A stretch of 64,000 nt of DNA from Paracoccaceae bacterium. Its GTDB lineage: Bacteria > Pseudomonadota > Alphaproteobacteria > Rhodobacterales > Rhodobacteraceae. Each line of letters begins with the position of its first letter. Position 1 is the stretch's first letter. The stretch covers positions 1 through 64,000 of the forward strand of contig JASJAR010000023.1 in assembly GCA_030066905.1 (NCBI GenBank), read 5' to 3'. The notes below the pieces were generated by a model that was given only the letters and a program-made list of their open reading frames with translations, was not told where the DNA came from and did no database searches. Of the stretch, positions 25,483 through 34,915 are shown in pieces. The position numbers and the translations under genes were made by a program.

Positions 25483-26226
25483 ATGACCGATTTCATCGAC
25501 ACGCCCCGGGGCCGCCGCATCGCTTACGATCTCACCCCCGGCGACGGCCCGGGCGTCGTCTTCATGGGCGGCTACCGCTCCGACAAGGAGGGCACCAAGG
25601 CGCTCCACCTCGAAGGCTGGGCCCGGGCGCGGGGGCGCGCATTTCTCAGGTTCGACTATTCGGGGCACGGGGCCTCCTCGGGGCGGTTCGAAGACGGGTC
25701 AATCGGTGACTGGGCGGAAGACACCGACGCCGTGCTCGACGCCCTGACCGACGGGCCCCAGGTGCTCGTCGGCTCGTCCATGGGCGGCTGGATCGCCTGC
25801 CTCGTCGCCCGGGCCCGACCCGAGCGCGTCGCGGGCCTCGTCGGCATCGCCGCCGCACCCGATTTCACCGAGGACAGTTTCTGGGCGGGAATGTCCGAGG
25901 CCGACCGCGCGCGGCTCATGACCGAGGGCCGGATCGCGCTCCCGTCCGACTACGACGAGCCCTACATCGTCACCCGGCGCCTCATCGAGGACGGCCGGCA
26001 AAACCTCGTCCTGCGCAGCCCGCTCAGGGTGCCGGCCCCCGTCCGCCTCTTCCAGGGCACCGCGGACGGCTCGGTCACCCGCGACGTCGCCCTTGCCCTT
26101 CTCGACCATATCGAGAGCCCCGACCTCCGCCTGACCTTCGTCAGAGGCGCCGATCACGGCTTCTCCTCGCCGGACTGCCTCGCCCTTCTGGAGGAGACGC
26201 TCGACGACTTTGCGGGCGGCGGTTGA
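25483..26226 (+). CDS. Alpha/beta hydrolase (ABHD10/palmitoyl-thioesterase-like)
   Basis: 247 aa. Nucleophile elbow GSSMGG (Ser in VLVGSSMGGW), catalytic Asp in GTADGSV and His in GADHGF form a complete triad. The oxyanion region is FMGGYRSD, as in YfhR/ABHD10-like cytosolic hydrolases that act on acyl esters or thioesters. The start at 25483 has GGTGAGGG upstream. Substrate unknown. Confidence 0.85.
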   Translation: MTDFIDTPRGRRIAYDLTPGDGPGVVFMGGYRSDKEGTKALHLEGWARARGRAFLRFDYSGHGASSGRFEDGSIGDWAEDTDAVLDALTDGPQVLVGSSMGGWIACLVARARPERVAGLVGIAAAPDFTEDSFWAGMSEADRARLMTEGRIALPSDYDEPYIVTRRLIEDGRQNLVLRSPLRVPAPVRLFQGTADGSVTRDVALALLDHIESPDLRLTFVRGADHGFSSPDCLALLEETLDDFAGGG

Positions 26227-26292
26227 TCGGCATCAAGGCGCGGGCGCGCGGTCCTCTGGCAGTCTGGCGCAAAGCCGAAGAGGAGGCCCCGG

Positions 26293-26535
26293 ATGACCCA
26301 CGTTCCCCACGACCTTGCCGCCGATTTTCCCGAGCACAGCGACCGCATCCATAACCTGCGCGAGACCAATGGGCATTTCCAGCGGCTCTACACCGAATAC
26401 GAAGAGGTCAACCACGCTGTCCATCGGGCCGAGACCCGGCTCGATACGATGACCGAGGAGGCCGAAAACGAGCTGCGCCACCGCCGCGCATCGTTGAAGG
26501 ACGAGCTTTACAGGATGCTGACCGCCCCCGCCTAA
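26293..26535 (+). CDS. YdcH family (DUF465) protein
   Basis: 80 aa, all-helical, Glu/His-rich, with FQRLYTEYEEVNHAVHRAE and LRHRRASLKDELYRML, as in DUF465/YdcH. Function unknown. GAGGAGG lies eight bases before ATG. Its stop overlaps the last four bases of the convergent pccR gene. Confidence 0.85.
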   Translation: MTHVPHDLAADFPEHSDRIHNLRETNGHFQRLYTEYEEVNHAVHRAETRLDTMTEEAENELRHRRASLKDELYRMLTAPA

Positions 26536-27917
26536 CGCGCCACCTCGTAGGGCAGAAGCCCGCGTCGATTGAGGTCGATGGCAAGCTGTCTCTCGAGCGG
26601 CGGCACCGAGCGCTGGTGGCAGCCGACCCGTTCGCAGATCCGGCAGGAAATGCCGATGGGTTCGAAGGCCTGGGGGTTCTGAAGATCGAGCCCGTCGCCG
26701 TAGACGATGGCGCCTGCATGCTCGACCTCGCAGCCGAGCCCGATGGCGAAACGGCGCACCGGCGCGTGAAACCGCCCGCCCGGCCGGGAGATGTCCATCG
26801 CGAGGCAAAGATAGCGCACCCCGTCGGGCGTCTCGGCAAGCTGGCGCAGGATGCGCCCCGGCGTCTCGAAGGCCCGGTGGACGTTCCATAGCGGGCAGGC
26901 GCCGCCGAACCGGGCGAATTGCAGCCGGGTCGCCGAATGCCGTTTGGTGATCGTGCCCGCCTGATCGACCCGGACGAAGAAGAACGGCACGCCCTTCGCG
27001 CCGGGGCGCTGGAGCGTCGACAGCCGGTGGCCCACCTGTTCGGGCGAGGCGCCGAAAAGGTGGCAGAGCCGTTCGAGGTCGTGGCGCTCGGCGGCGGCGG
27101 CGGTCAGAAACCGCCCATAGGGCATCATCGCCGCGCCGGCAAAATAGTTCGCCAGCCCCACCTTGGCGATGGTCCGCGCCTCGGGGCTCTGGAACCGGGC
27201 GAGATCGAGCGTGGCCTCGAGAAGATCGGCCTGGGTGAGAAGCGCCGTCTGGTGGAGAAGCTGGAATCGCCGCGTCGCCCGGTCGGCGCGGGCCGAGAGC
27301 GTCAGAAGCCGGGTCTCGGGGTCGTAGTGCCGAAGGTTCGAGATATCGGCAAACCGGACGACGATGCCGCGCGCGCCCAGCGCGGCCTCGGCGGCGGCAT
27401 CGACATCCTCTGCCGCGATGCGCTCGGCGGCCCGGTCGATGGCGTCGATGTAATTGTCGCAGTAATGGAAGAAATCGCGCACCTCCTCCCAGGGCGAGGG
27501 CACGGTGCCGCGGTCCTCCCGCCCGAGCGCCTCGTCGAGCGAGGCGAGGCGCTCATGAGCCTGCCGGTAGGCCCGGTGGAGGTCGAGAACCGCGCGCGCC
27601 AGAACCGGCGCGTTCGCCGCGACGAGCCGGAGGTCCGCAAGCGGCGGCTGGGTGTCGAACACCGGGTCCGCAAGCGCCTCGCGCATGTCCGAGACGAGCC
27701 GCTCGGTGTCGCCCGAGGAGAGCTCTGTGACATCGACGCCGAACTCGCCCGCCAGCGCCAGCACCACCCCGGTCGAGACCGGGCGGTGGTTGTTCTCCAT
27801 CTGGTTGAGATAGGGCAGCGAGACGCCGAGCTTTGCCGCGAACGCGGTCTGGGTCAGGCCGATCCGGGTGCGGATTTCGCGCAGCTTCGCCCCGGCATAG
27901 AGCTTCTGATTGGCCAT
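26532..27917 (-). CDS. pccR: Short-chain fatty acyl-CoA regulator (ScfR family, PccR-like)
   Basis: 461 aa from ATG 27917, which has a perfect AAAGGAGGT ribosome-binding site. Earlier in-frame starts lack one. N-terminal XRE HTH (about 8-60: KLREIRTRIGLTQTAFAAKL), a middle region of the IrrE/DUF2083 type, and a C-terminal Cys cluster (C425, C428, C433 in CRICERVGCHQRS). The ScfR family senses short-chain acyl-CoAs. PccR of Rhodobacter sphaeroides controls propionyl-CoA carboxylase and recognises TTTGCAAA-type sites. Such sites lie at its own start (27926-27957) and before pccB (29242-29297), so it should control the propionyl-CoA pathway here and itself. Confidence 0.9.
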   Translation of the reverse strand: MANQKLYAGAKLREIRTRIGLTQTAFAAKLGVSLPYLNQMENNHRPVSTGVVLALAGEFGVDVTELSSGDTERLVSDMREALADPVFDTQPPLADLRLVAANAPVLARAVLDLHRAYRQAHERLASLDEALGREDRGTVPSPWEEVRDFFHYCDNYIDAIDRAAERIAAEDVDAAAEAALGARGIVVRFADISNLRHYDPETRLLTLSARADRATRRFQLLHQTALLTQADLLEATLDLARFQSPEARTIAKVGLANYFAGAAMMPYGRFLTAAAAERHDLERLCHLFGASPEQVGHRLSTLQRPGAKGVPFFFVRVDQAGTITKRHSATRLQFARFGGACPLWNVHRAFETPGRILRQLAETPDGVRYLCLAMDISRPGGRFHAPVRRFAIGLGCEVEHAGAIVYGDGLDLQNPQAFEPIGISCRICERVGCHQRSVPPLERQLAIDLNRRGLLPYEVAR

Positions 27918-27925
27918 CCCACCTC

Positions 27926-27957
27926 CTTTGCAAAGCCATCTTAGCTCCTGCAAAGGT
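27926..27957. promoter_or_regulatory. Candidate PccR autoregulatory operator
   Basis: The perfect palindrome CTTTGCAAAG (27926-27935) directly abuts the pccR ribosome-binding site, and a second half-site CTGCAAAGG follows at 27949-27957. Binding here would block both transcription and access of the ribosome. The match is to the TTTGCAAA motif reported for PccR-type regulators. Confidence 0.65.
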
Positions 27958-27972
27958 CCCGCGGTAGCCCCG

Positions 27973-29187
27973 TCAGGCGGCGACCTCGGCCTCCCGCGCG
28001 ATCACATAGCGGATCGCGGCGACCGCAAGGAGGCTCGAGACCAGCATCAACACAATAAGCGGCAGGCTGCCGTCCCCGAGCCGCAGAACGATCCCGGCAA
28101 AGACCGACAAGAGCGCGCCGCCGCCGATCATCGCGGCACTGCCGAAGCCCGAGGCGGTGCCCGCAAGATGCGGCCGGACCGAGAGCATCCCGGCCGAGGC
28201 GTTGGGGATGACGAGCCCGTTGCCGAGCCCGATGAAGGTGCAGAAGCCGAAAAAGACCGGCGCCGAGCCGAGCCCGGCGGCGGTCAGGAGGGCAGCGAGC
28301 GCAAGGCCGACCGTCGTCAGCATCGTCCCGGCGACGATCATCGCGTTGATGCCGCGCCTTGCCGAGAACCGGCCCGAGAGGTAATTGCCGATGGCGTATC
28401 CCGTCGCCGGTGCGCCGAACGCGGCCCCCGCCCAGAAGGCCGAGAGCCCGTATACTTCGCTGGCGACATAGGGCGCGCCGCCGAGAAAGGCAAAGAAGCT
28501 CCCCGAGGCGAAGGCGGCGGCGGCGACATAGCCCCAGAACCTCCGCGACCGAAAGAGCTCCGGCGTCTCGGCAAGCTGGTCGCGAAAACTGCGCGGCTCG
28601 GACCGCTTCGTTTCCCCCATATCCGCCCAGGTCAGCACCAGCACGCCGAGGCCGGCGAGGATCAGGAAAACGAAGGTCGAGCGCCAGCCGAAGGCCTGGT
28701 CGAGCGCGCCGCCGATCATCGGCGCGATCATCGGCACGAGCGCCATACCCATCGTGACATAGCCGATCATCGAGGCGCTCTCGGCGGGCGGATAGAGGTC
28801 GCGGACCACCGCGCGCGACAGCACGATCCCGGTGGCGACCGCCGCCTGGAGCATCCTGAAACCGAGGAAGATCTCGGCCGTCGGCGCGAGTAGGCAGCCG
28901 ACGGAGGCGGCAACGAAGATCCCCAGCGCCGCGAGCGTCACCGGGCGCCGGCCATATCGGTCCGCCAGCGGCCCGACAACGATCTGGATGAAGGCGGTGA
29001 CCGCGAGATAGAGCGAGACGGCGAGCTGCATCACCTCGTAGCTTGTGTCGAAGGCAACGGTCATCGACGGCAGCGAGGGGAGAAAGACGCTCATGCTCAT
29101 CGCGCCGATCCCGGCGAGAAGAACGAGCGTGAGGATGTGGGGCGGGCTGGTGCGGTCGAAGAGCCGCGCCTCGCGGTCGGGGGTCAT
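27973..29187 (-). CDS. Bcr/CflA-type multidrug efflux MFS transporter
   Basis: 404 aa with about 12 membrane segments. The N-terminus [28 protein letters not shown] and motif [12 protein letters not shown], with [17 protein letters not shown], are typical of the Bcr/CflA family of drug-proton antiporters. It lies between pccR and pccB, 55 bases upstream of pccR on the same strand, so it could be co-transcribed with pccR. Substrate unknown. Confidence 0.85.
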   Translation of the reverse strand: MTPDREARLFDRTSPPHILTLVLLAGIGAMSMSVFLPSLPSMTVAFDTSYEVMQLAVSLYLAVTAFIQIVVGPLADRYGRRPVTLAALGIFVAASVGCLLAPTAEIFLGFRMLQAAVATGIVLSRAVVRDLYPPAESASMIGYVTMGMALVPMIAPMIGGALDQAFGWRSTFVFLILAGLGVLVLTWADMGETKRSEPRSFRDQLAETPELFRSRRFWGYVAAAAFASGSFFAFLGGAPYVASEVYGLSAFWAGAAFGAPATGYAIGNYLSGRFSARRGINAMIVAGTMLTTVGLALAALLTAAGLGSAPVFFGFCTFIGLGNGLVIPNASAGMLSVRPHLAGTASGFGSAAMIGGGALLSVFAGIVLRLGDGSLPLIVLMLVSSLLAVAAIRYVIAREAEVAA

Positions 29188-29241
29188 GCCCCGTGCCGTA
29201 GACCCACTTCATCGGGCTGTCCAGCGCCCGTTGGCCGCAGC

Positions 29242-29297
29242 TTTTGCAAGTTTGCAATTATTGACAGCCGGCACGCGAGAAATTTGCAAATTTGCCA
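29242..29297 (+). promoter_or_regulatory. pccB promoter with paired TTTGCAAA-type sites
   Basis: TTTTGCAAGTTTGCAATTA (29242-29260) and AAATTTGCAAATTTGCCA (29280-29297) are two dense clusters of TTTGCAAA half-sites flanking a TTGACA box at 29261-29266. The arrangement, about 60-110 bases before pccB, fits PccR control of propionyl-CoA carboxylase. The expected -10 position overlaps the second cluster. Confidence 0.7.
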
Positions 29298-29353
29298 TCC
29301 AAAGGGTGCGCCGCGCCCGTTTTCGCCGTACCGAAGGGAAAAGAGGAGAGGCC

Positions 29354-30883
29354 ATGACCATTCTCGACGAACTCGAAACCCGCCGCGCCGCCGCCCGCGC
29401 CGGAGGCGGTGCCCGCCGGGTCGACGCCCAGCACGGCAAGGGCAAGCTCACCGCCCGCGAGCGGATCGAACTCTTGCTCGACGAAGAGAGCTTCGAGGAG
29501 TTCGACATGTTCGTCGCCCACCGCGCGACGGATTTCGGCATGCAGATGGAGCGGCCCGCCGGCGACGGGGTGGTCACCGGCTGGGGCACGGTCAACGGCC
29601 GGCTCGTTTACGTCTTCAGCCAGGATTTCACCGTCTTCGGCGGCTCGCTGTCGGAAACCCACGCCCAGAAGATCTGCAAGATCATGGACATGGCGATCCA
29701 GAACGGCGCGCCGGTGATCGGGCTGAACGATTCCGGCGGCGCGCGCATCCAGGAAGGGGTCGCCTCGCTCGCCGGTTACGCCGAGGTCTTCCAGCGCAAC
29801 ATCCTCGCCTCGGGCGTGGTCCCGCAGATCAGCGTCATCATGGGCCCCTGTGCCGGCGGCGCGGTCTATTCCCCGGCGATGACCGACTTCATCTTCATGG
29901 TCGAAGACACCTCCTACATGTTCGTCACCGGCCCCGAGGTGGTCAGAACCGTGACCAACGAGGTGGTGAGCGCCGAGGACCTCGGCGGTGCGGCGACCCA
30001 TACGAAAAAGTCCTCCGTCGCCGACGGCGCGTTCGGCAACGATGTCGAGGCGCTCGCCGAAATCCGGCGGCTGATCGACTTTCTGCCCCTGTCGAACCGC
30101 GAAATGCCCCCCGTGAGGCCGTTCTACGACGATCCGGGGCGGATCGAGCCGTCGCTCGATACGCTGGTGCCGACAAACCCCAATCAGCCCTACGACATGA
30201 AGGAGCTGATCCTGAAGATCGCCGACGAGGGCGATTTCTTCGAAATCCAGAAGGACTTTGCGGGCAACATCGTCACCGGCTTCATCCGCCTCGAAGGCTC
30301 CACCGTGGGCGTCGTCGCCAATCAGCCGATGGTGCTCGCGGGATGCCTCGACATCGATTCAGGCCGCAAGGCCGCCCGTTTCGTGCGGTTCTGCGACGCC
30401 TTCGAAATCCCGATCCTCACACTCGTCGACGTGCCGGGGTTTTTGCCCGGCGTGAGCCAGGAGCATTCGGGCATCATCAAGCACGGGGCGAAGCTGCTTT
30501 ACGCCTATGGCGAGGCGACGGTGCCGAAGGTCACGCTCATCACCCGCAAGGCCTATGGCGGGGCTTATGTGGTGATGGCCTCGAAACACCTCCGCGGCGA
30601 TTTCAACTACGCCTGGCCGACCGCCGAGATCGCCGTGATGGGCGCCAAGGGCGCGGTGGAGATCCTCTACCGCGACGCCAGGGGCGATGCCGACAAGACC
30701 GCCGAGAAGACCCGCGAATACGAGGACAACTTCGCCAACCCGTTCCGGGCGGCCGAGCGCGGCTTCATCGACGAGGTGATCCAGCCGCATTCGACGCGAA
30801 AGCGCGTTGCCAGGGCCTTTTCCTCGCTTCGGACCAAGCGGCTCCAGAACCCCTGGAAGAAGCACGACAACCTTCCGCTATGA
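29354..30883 (+). CDS. pccB: Propionyl-CoA carboxylase beta subunit
   Basis: 510 aa, full length carboxyltransferase. It transfers CO2 from carboxybiotin on PccA to propionyl-CoA, giving methylmalonyl-CoA. Family hallmarks: [44 protein letters not shown] in the N-domain, and [19 protein letters not shown] in the C-domain. GAGGAGAGG precedes ATG 29354. It is the first gene of the propionyl-CoA segment that ends in scpA. Confidence 0.96.
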   Translation: MTILDELETRRAAARAGGGARRVDAQHGKGKLTARERIELLLDEESFEEFDMFVAHRATDFGMQMERPAGDGVVTGWGTVNGRLVYVFSQDFTVFGGSLSETHAQKICKIMDMAIQNGAPVIGLNDSGGARIQEGVASLAGYAEVFQRNILASGVVPQISVIMGPCAGGAVYSPAMTDFIFMVEDTSYMFVTGPEVVRTVTNEVVSAEDLGGAATHTKKSSVADGAFGNDVEALAEIRRLIDFLPLSNREMPPVRPFYDDPGRIEPSLDTLVPTNPNQPYDMKELILKIADEGDFFEIQKDFAGNIVTGFIRLEGSTVGVVANQPMVLAGCLDIDSGRKAARFVRFCDAFEIPILTLVDVPGFLPGVSQEHSGIIKHGAKLLYAYGEATVPKVTLITRKAYGGAYVVMASKHLRGDFNYAWPTAEIAVMGAKGAVEILYRDARGDADKTAEKTREYEDNFANPFRAAERGFIDEVIQPHSTRKRVARAFSSLRTKRLQNPWKKHDNLPL

Positions 30884-31120
30884 CGAGGCTGCACCACCTC
30901 CCGGTTGCGGATTGGGCGTTCGCTTCATCCGGCGCGTCATTGTTTCGCACAATGATGCAACCCGGCCACAATTTGCCGGACATCGACGGCAACCATATGA
31001 ATTCCCGCGATGTTGTATTAGCGTCCGGTTTGATACCCCGACGGGTGTCGGATAAACGGAAAGGGGACAGACGCCGGGCCAGCGTCCGGGAGCTGTCTTT
31101 CGGCAATTTAGGAGACCCAG

Positions 31121-31252
31121 ATGTCGAAGAGCATCACCGCACTTCTCGCCCTCGGCCTGCTCACCCTGGTCGCAGCTTGCGCCCAGCAGGAAGAGGTTGT
31201 CTTCGTCGAGCCCGAGCCCATCGAGGCCGAGCCGATGATGGAGAAGTTCTAA
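31121..31252 (+). CDS. Tiny lipoprotein (43 aa) downstream of pccB
   Basis: The ORF begins MSKSITALLALGLLTLVAAC, a complete lipoprotein signal with lipobox LVAAC (Cys at 20). The mature part is only 23 residues, Gln/Glu/Pro-rich and acidic, ending MMEKF. GGAG sits seven bases before the ATG. It is too short for most gene finders but has all the signals of a real gene. The 237 bases from pccB to here contain small hairpins (CATTGT/ACAATG and GATACCC/GGGTGTC) and may hold its own promoter. Function unknown; probably an outer- or inner-membrane-anchored micro-lipoprotein. Confidence 0.7.
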   Translation: MSKSITALLALGLLTLVAACAQQEEVVFVEPEPIEAEPMMEKF

Positions 31253-31316
31253 GTTCAGAACTGGGCGGGTCTTCGGGCCCGCCCATCCTGGCCGCCGCGG
31301 CCCGAAAGGGCAGGCC

Positions 31317-31661
31317 ATGTTGAAACATCGCGGCTTTCCGGGGCGTCTGCCCGGTACCGATTTCCAGTTCACAATCCGGCGTCCGAACCCCAAGGGGGCG
31401 ACCCCGCTCAGGCGGCGCGAACGCCATGCCGACCGGCGGCCGGCCGACCGCGAGGCCGACGCGGCCTTTCTCGCCGCCCTCTGGGCCCATTTCGGAGAGG
31501 CGGCATTCGAGCGCGGCAACCTCGATGCGGGGCGCCTCTCCTGGCTCCTCGGCCGGGAGGTCGTGCCGGCCACCGATTCGTTCGATCCCGAGAGCTACGA
31601 GGCCGAACTTCGCATCGACCGGGCCGCGGCAATGGCCGCCTTTCCCGAGGTTTTTCCATGA
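31317..31661 (+). CDS. Hypothetical protein in the pcc cluster
   Basis: 114 aa, basic N-terminus (many Arg) and acidic C-terminus, with FLAALWAHFGEAAFERGNLDAGRLSWLLGREV. No known domain, no signal peptide. It sits 65 bases after the micro-lipoprotein and ahead of a terminator at 31743-31773, so it is likely the last gene of the pccB transcription unit. Confidence 0.6.
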   Translation: MLKHRGFPGRLPGTDFQFTIRRPNPKGATPLRRRERHADRRPADREADAAFLAALWAHFGEAAFERGNLDAGRLSWLLGREVVPATDSFDPESYEAELRIDRAAAMAAFPEVFP

Positions 31662-31742
31662 TCGCCGGCGTGATTTCGCCGATGCGATGCGAAACTCGGC
31701 GGCGGCTCGCCGGAAACGCCGGGCCGCTGCCGCCGGCCTCGC

Positions 31743-31773
31743 GGGAGCGCGGCGGTGCTCCCATGGTTTTTTT
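31743..31773 (+). terminator. Intrinsic terminator after the pccB transcription unit
   Basis: GGGAGC (31743-31748) pairs perfectly with GCTCCC (31757-31762). After ATGG comes a run of seven T. This would separate pccB and its followers from pccA. Confidence 0.7.
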
Positions 31774-31835
31774 GTGCGGGGCAACCCCCTCCAGCGTGTA
31801 CCGCTGTGCCCTCACAGGAAAGGTCCGATGCCCTT

Positions 31836-31968
31836 CCCGAGGCGAACGATGCAAATTCAGCGTCTTTGCGTCGTTCGCCTCTCGGGCTTTGAAGGCGCGG
31901 TTCTGTGCCGAGAGGCCCCGTGGAACCAAGAATGGTCTTGCATTCGGCGCGTCCGCGACCACTCTTGG
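31836..31968. repeat. Two consecutive long hairpins in the pccB-pccA interval
   Basis: The first hairpin pairs 31836-31855 with 31865-31886: about 19-20 bp with one wobble and a two-base bulge, loop of nine. The second pairs CCAAGAATGGTC (31926-31937) with GACCACTCTTGG (31957-31968): 12 bp with one mismatch, loop of 19. They fill most of the gene-free stretch 31774-32001. No ORF explains them. A structured RNA, an attenuator for the following lipoprotein, or a remnant of a repeat element are possible. Confidence 0.6.
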
Positions 31969-32001
31969 CAGCGAGGCAACCAATAATCGAGGAGTAATCC
32001 C

Positions 32002-32202
32002 ATGCAACGCATCACGCTTGCCGTTGCGCTCGCAGCCGGGCTCGGGCTCACCGCCTGCGGCGACACCGTCGGCGAACAGGCCCTGTTCGGCGGTGCGGCC
32101 GGTGTCGGGGTGGCCGCGGTCACCGACGGCGACGTGCTCACCGGTGCCGCACTCGGGGCGGCCGGCAACGTCGCCTACTGCCAGACGACCAACAACTGCT
32201 GA
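32002..32202 (+). CDS. Small Gly/Ala-rich lipoprotein
   Basis: 66 aa. Signal with lipobox (MQRITLAVALAAGLGLTAC), then GDTVGEQALFGGAAGVGVAAVTDG, an Ala/Gly-rich stretch, and a Cys pair near the end (YCQTTNNC). GAGGAG lies about ten bases before the ATG. It lies between the hairpin region and pccA. Function unknown. Confidence 0.75.
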   Translation: MQRITLAVALAAGLGLTACGDTVGEQALFGGAAGVGVAAVTDGDVLTGAALGAAGNVAYCQTTNNC

Positions 32203-32331
32203 TCGCACTCCGGCGGGGTCAACCCGCTGGATCGAAAAGAGAAAATCACGCGAAGGACGGAGGCGCAGAGGCGTCGCCCCGTCCTTTTTGCGTTTCGAGG
32301 CCGCCGCGTGTGCGGCGAGGGGGGAGCCTGC

Positions 32332-34332
32332 ATGTTCAAAAAAATCCTGATCGCAAATCGCGGCGAAATCGCGTGTCGGGTTATCAAGACGGCGAAGCGG
32401 ATGGGGATCGCGACCGTGGCGGTCTATTCCGACGCCGATGCCGAGGCGCTGCATGTGCGGTTGGCCGACGAGGCGGTCCATATCGGTCCGCCGCCGGCGA
32501 ACCAGTCCTATATCGTGATCGACCGGATTCTCGACGCGGTCCGCGCGACGGGGGCCGAAGCCGTGCATCCCGGTTACGGGTTCCTGTCGGAGAACCCCAA
32601 ATTCGCCGCCGCGCTGGCCGCCGAGGGCATCGCCTTCATCGGCCCGCCCCAGGGCGCCATCGAGGCGATGGGCGACAAGATCACCTCAAAGAAGATCGCC
32701 GCGGAAGCCGGGGTTTCCACCGTGCCGGGCTACATGGGCCTCATCGCGGATGCCGACGAAGCCGTGAAGATCGCCGGCGAGATCGGCTATCCGGTGATGA
32801 TCAAGGCCTCGGCGGGGGGCGGCGGCAAGGGAATGCGCATCGCCTGGGACGACACACAAGCCCGCGAAGGGTTCCAGAGCTCGAAGAACGAGGCGGCCGC
32901 CAGCTTCGGCGACGACCGGATCTTCATCGAGAAATTCGTCACCCAGCCCAGGCACATCGAAATCCAGGTGCTCTGCGACGGCCATGGCACCGGGCTCTAT
33001 CTCGGCGAGCGCGAATGCTCGATCCAGCGGCGGAACCAGAAGGTGATCGAGGAGGCGCCTTCGCCGTTTCTCGACGAAGCGACAAGGAAGGCCATGGGTG
33101 AGCAGGCCGTCGCGCTGGCGCAAGCGGTGGGCTACACCTCCGCCGGCACCGTCGAGTTCATCGTCGATGGCGAGAAAAATTTCTACTTTCTCGAAATGAA
33201 CACACGCTTGCAGGTCGAGCATCCGGTGACGGAACTCATCACCGGTATCGATCTTGTGGAACAGATGATCCGGGTGGCGAACGGCGAGACGCTCTCGCTC
33301 ACCCAGGACGACATCGTGCTCACCGGCTGGGCCCTCGAGTCCCGCGTCTACGCCGAAGACCCCTATCGCGGGTTTCTGCCCTCCATCGGCCGGCTCACCC
33401 GTTACCGCCCGCCGGCGGAGGTGGCAGAGGCGACCCGCGCGGTCCGCAACGACACCGGCGTCTTCGAGGGCGGCGAAATTTCGATGTTCTACGACCCGAT
33501 GATCGCCAAGCTCTGCACCTGGGCGCCCGACCGGGCGGCGGCCCTCGAAGAGATGCGCATCGCGCTCGACGCTTTCGAGCTTGAGGGGATCGGGCACAAC
33601 CTGCCGTTTCTGTCGGCCGTTATGGACCACGAGAAATTCGCCGCCGGCGACATCACCACCGCCTTCATCGCCGAGGAGTATCCCGACGGGTTCGAGGGCG
33701 TAACCCTGCCCGAGCCCGAGCTCCGCCGCGTCGCGGCCTCGGCGGCGGCCATGCACCGGGTCGCCGAAATCCGCCGCACCCGGGTCTCGGGGCGGATGGA
33801 CAACCACGAGCGCAAGGTGGGCTCGGACTGGCACGTCACCCTCGGCGGGGCGGCCTATGACGTGACCATCGACGCGCGGCCCGGCGGGGCGCGCGTGACC
33901 TTCGCCGACGGCACCGCCCACGAGGTCGAGGGGAGCTGGACGCCGGGCGACACGCTGGCGGAGATGTCCGTCGACGGCGCGCCGCTGGTGCTCAAGGTCG
34001 ACAAGATCACCTCGGGCTTCCGGCTCCGCACGCGGGGGTCCGATCTCGAAGTGAAGATCCGCACGCCCCGCCACGCCGAACTGGCGCGCCTGATGCCGGA
34101 GAAACTCCCGCCCGATACGTCGAAATACCTCCTCTGCCCGATGCCGGGCCTGATCGTGAAGATCGACGTCGCCGTCGGCGACGAGGTGCAGGACGGCCAG
34201 GCGCTTTGCACAATCGAGGCGATGAAGATGGAAAACATCCTCCGCGCCGAGCGCAAGGGCGTCGTCAAGACGATCTATGCCGAGACCGGTGACAGCCTCG
34301 GGGTGGACGACGTGATTTTGGAGTTCGAGTGA
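32332..34332 (+). CDS. pccA: Propionyl-CoA carboxylase alpha subunit (biotin carboxylase + BCCP)
   Basis: 666 aa from ATG 32332 (MFKKILIANRGEIACRV). An in-frame start at 32308 is less likely. Order: biotin carboxylase N-domain and ATP-grasp (KASAGGGGKGMR glycine-rich loop, EMNTRLQVEHPVTE catalytic loop), a linker that binds the beta subunit, and a C-terminal biotinyl domain with the modified Lys in IEAMKMEN. Works with PccB to carboxylate propionyl-CoA. The distance from pccB (1.4 kb with a terminator between) implies separate transcription. Confidence 0.95.
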   Translation: MFKKILIANRGEIACRVIKTAKRMGIATVAVYSDADAEALHVRLADEAVHIGPPPANQSYIVIDRILDAVRATGAEAVHPGYGFLSENPKFAAALAAEGIAFIGPPQGAIEAMGDKITSKKIAAEAGVSTVPGYMGLIADADEAVKIAGEIGYPVMIKASAGGGGKGMRIAWDDTQAREGFQSSKNEAAASFGDDRIFIEKFVTQPRHIEIQVLCDGHGTGLYLGERECSIQRRNQKVIEEAPSPFLDEATRKAMGEQAVALAQAVGYTSAGTVEFIVDGEKNFYFLEMNTRLQVEHPVTELITGIDLVEQMIRVANGETLSLTQDDIVLTGWALESRVYAEDPYRGFLPSIGRLTRYRPPAEVAEATRAVRNDTGVFEGGEISMFYDPMIAKLCTWAPDRAAALEEMRIALDAFELEGIGHNLPFLSAVMDHEKFAAGDITTAFIAEEYPDGFEGVTLPEPELRRVAASAAAMHRVAEIRRTRVSGRMDNHERKVGSDWHVTLGGAAYDVTIDARPGGARVTFADGTAHEVEGSWTPGDTLAEMSVDGAPLVLKVDKITSGFRLRTRGSDLEVKIRTPRHAELARLMPEKLPPDTSKYLLCPMPGLIVKIDVAVGDEVQDGQALCTIEAMKMENILRAERKGVVKTIYAETGDSLGVDDVILEFE

Positions 34333-34336
34333 TGGG

Positions 34337-34813
34337 CTACCGCCCCTCGCGGATTTCCTGCTGCCTCAGCGGCATCTTGTCGATCGACCGGGACAGTTCG
34401 CGGACGTCCCACGGCCGGGGCTTGCGGAGCTCCACTTCGCCGTCCTTGCCGATGAGCGTCAGCATGAAGCCCCGGGGGCGGAGCTTCCGGCGGAGCGCCG
34501 AGGCGCCGTCGGGGTCGGTATCGGTGATGATCACCACGTCCCGGTCGGTGAGGTCGTCGAGCCGCGCGAGCAGGAGTTCGAGCTGTTCCTCATATGCCGG
34601 GTTGGCCGGCGTATCGGCGAAGACGACCACCGGGCGGGCGATCCAGCGGAACGCGTCGAGATCGACCTCGGCGGCGTCGAACACGGTCGTCGGGTCGGCC
34701 CGCCACCGCTCGACGGGGGGCAATTCGGTCATCGCCGCATCGGTCGCTGCGGCATCCTGGGCGAACGCGGTCGTGGCGAAGAACGCAAGGCCTATGGCCA
34801 AAACACGGATCAT
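34337..34813 (-). CDS. DUF4174 secreted protein
   Basis: 158 aa with signal peptide (MIRVLAIGLAFFATTAFAQD). The mature part has RPVVVFADTPANPAYEEQL and RDVVIITDTDPDGASALRRK, as in DUF4174, a small thioredoxin-like periplasmic family of unknown role. It is transcribed against pccA (stops four bases apart) and divergently from scpA. Confidence 0.8.
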   Translation of the reverse strand: MIRVLAIGLAFFATTAFAQDAAATDAAMTELPPVERWRADPTTVFDAAEVDLDAFRWIARPVVVFADTPANPAYEEQLELLLARLDDLTDRDVVIITDTDPDGASALRRKLRPRGFMLTLIGKDGEVELRKPRPWDVRELSRSIDKMPLRQQEIREGR

Positions 34814-34915
34814 GGCACCTCCATCTCAGCCAGATATAGGGTGCCTGATCGCCGAGGCGAAGAGGAAGCGGGCGCGAAGTGACGAGATGTCCGGTCGCGC
34901 CGGGAGGACGGAAAA

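Noticed and set aside
31658-32350. 230-aa ORF through the double-hairpin interval
   Set aside because: Starts in the end of the upstream gene, crosses a terminator, both hairpins and a real lipoprotein gene in another frame.
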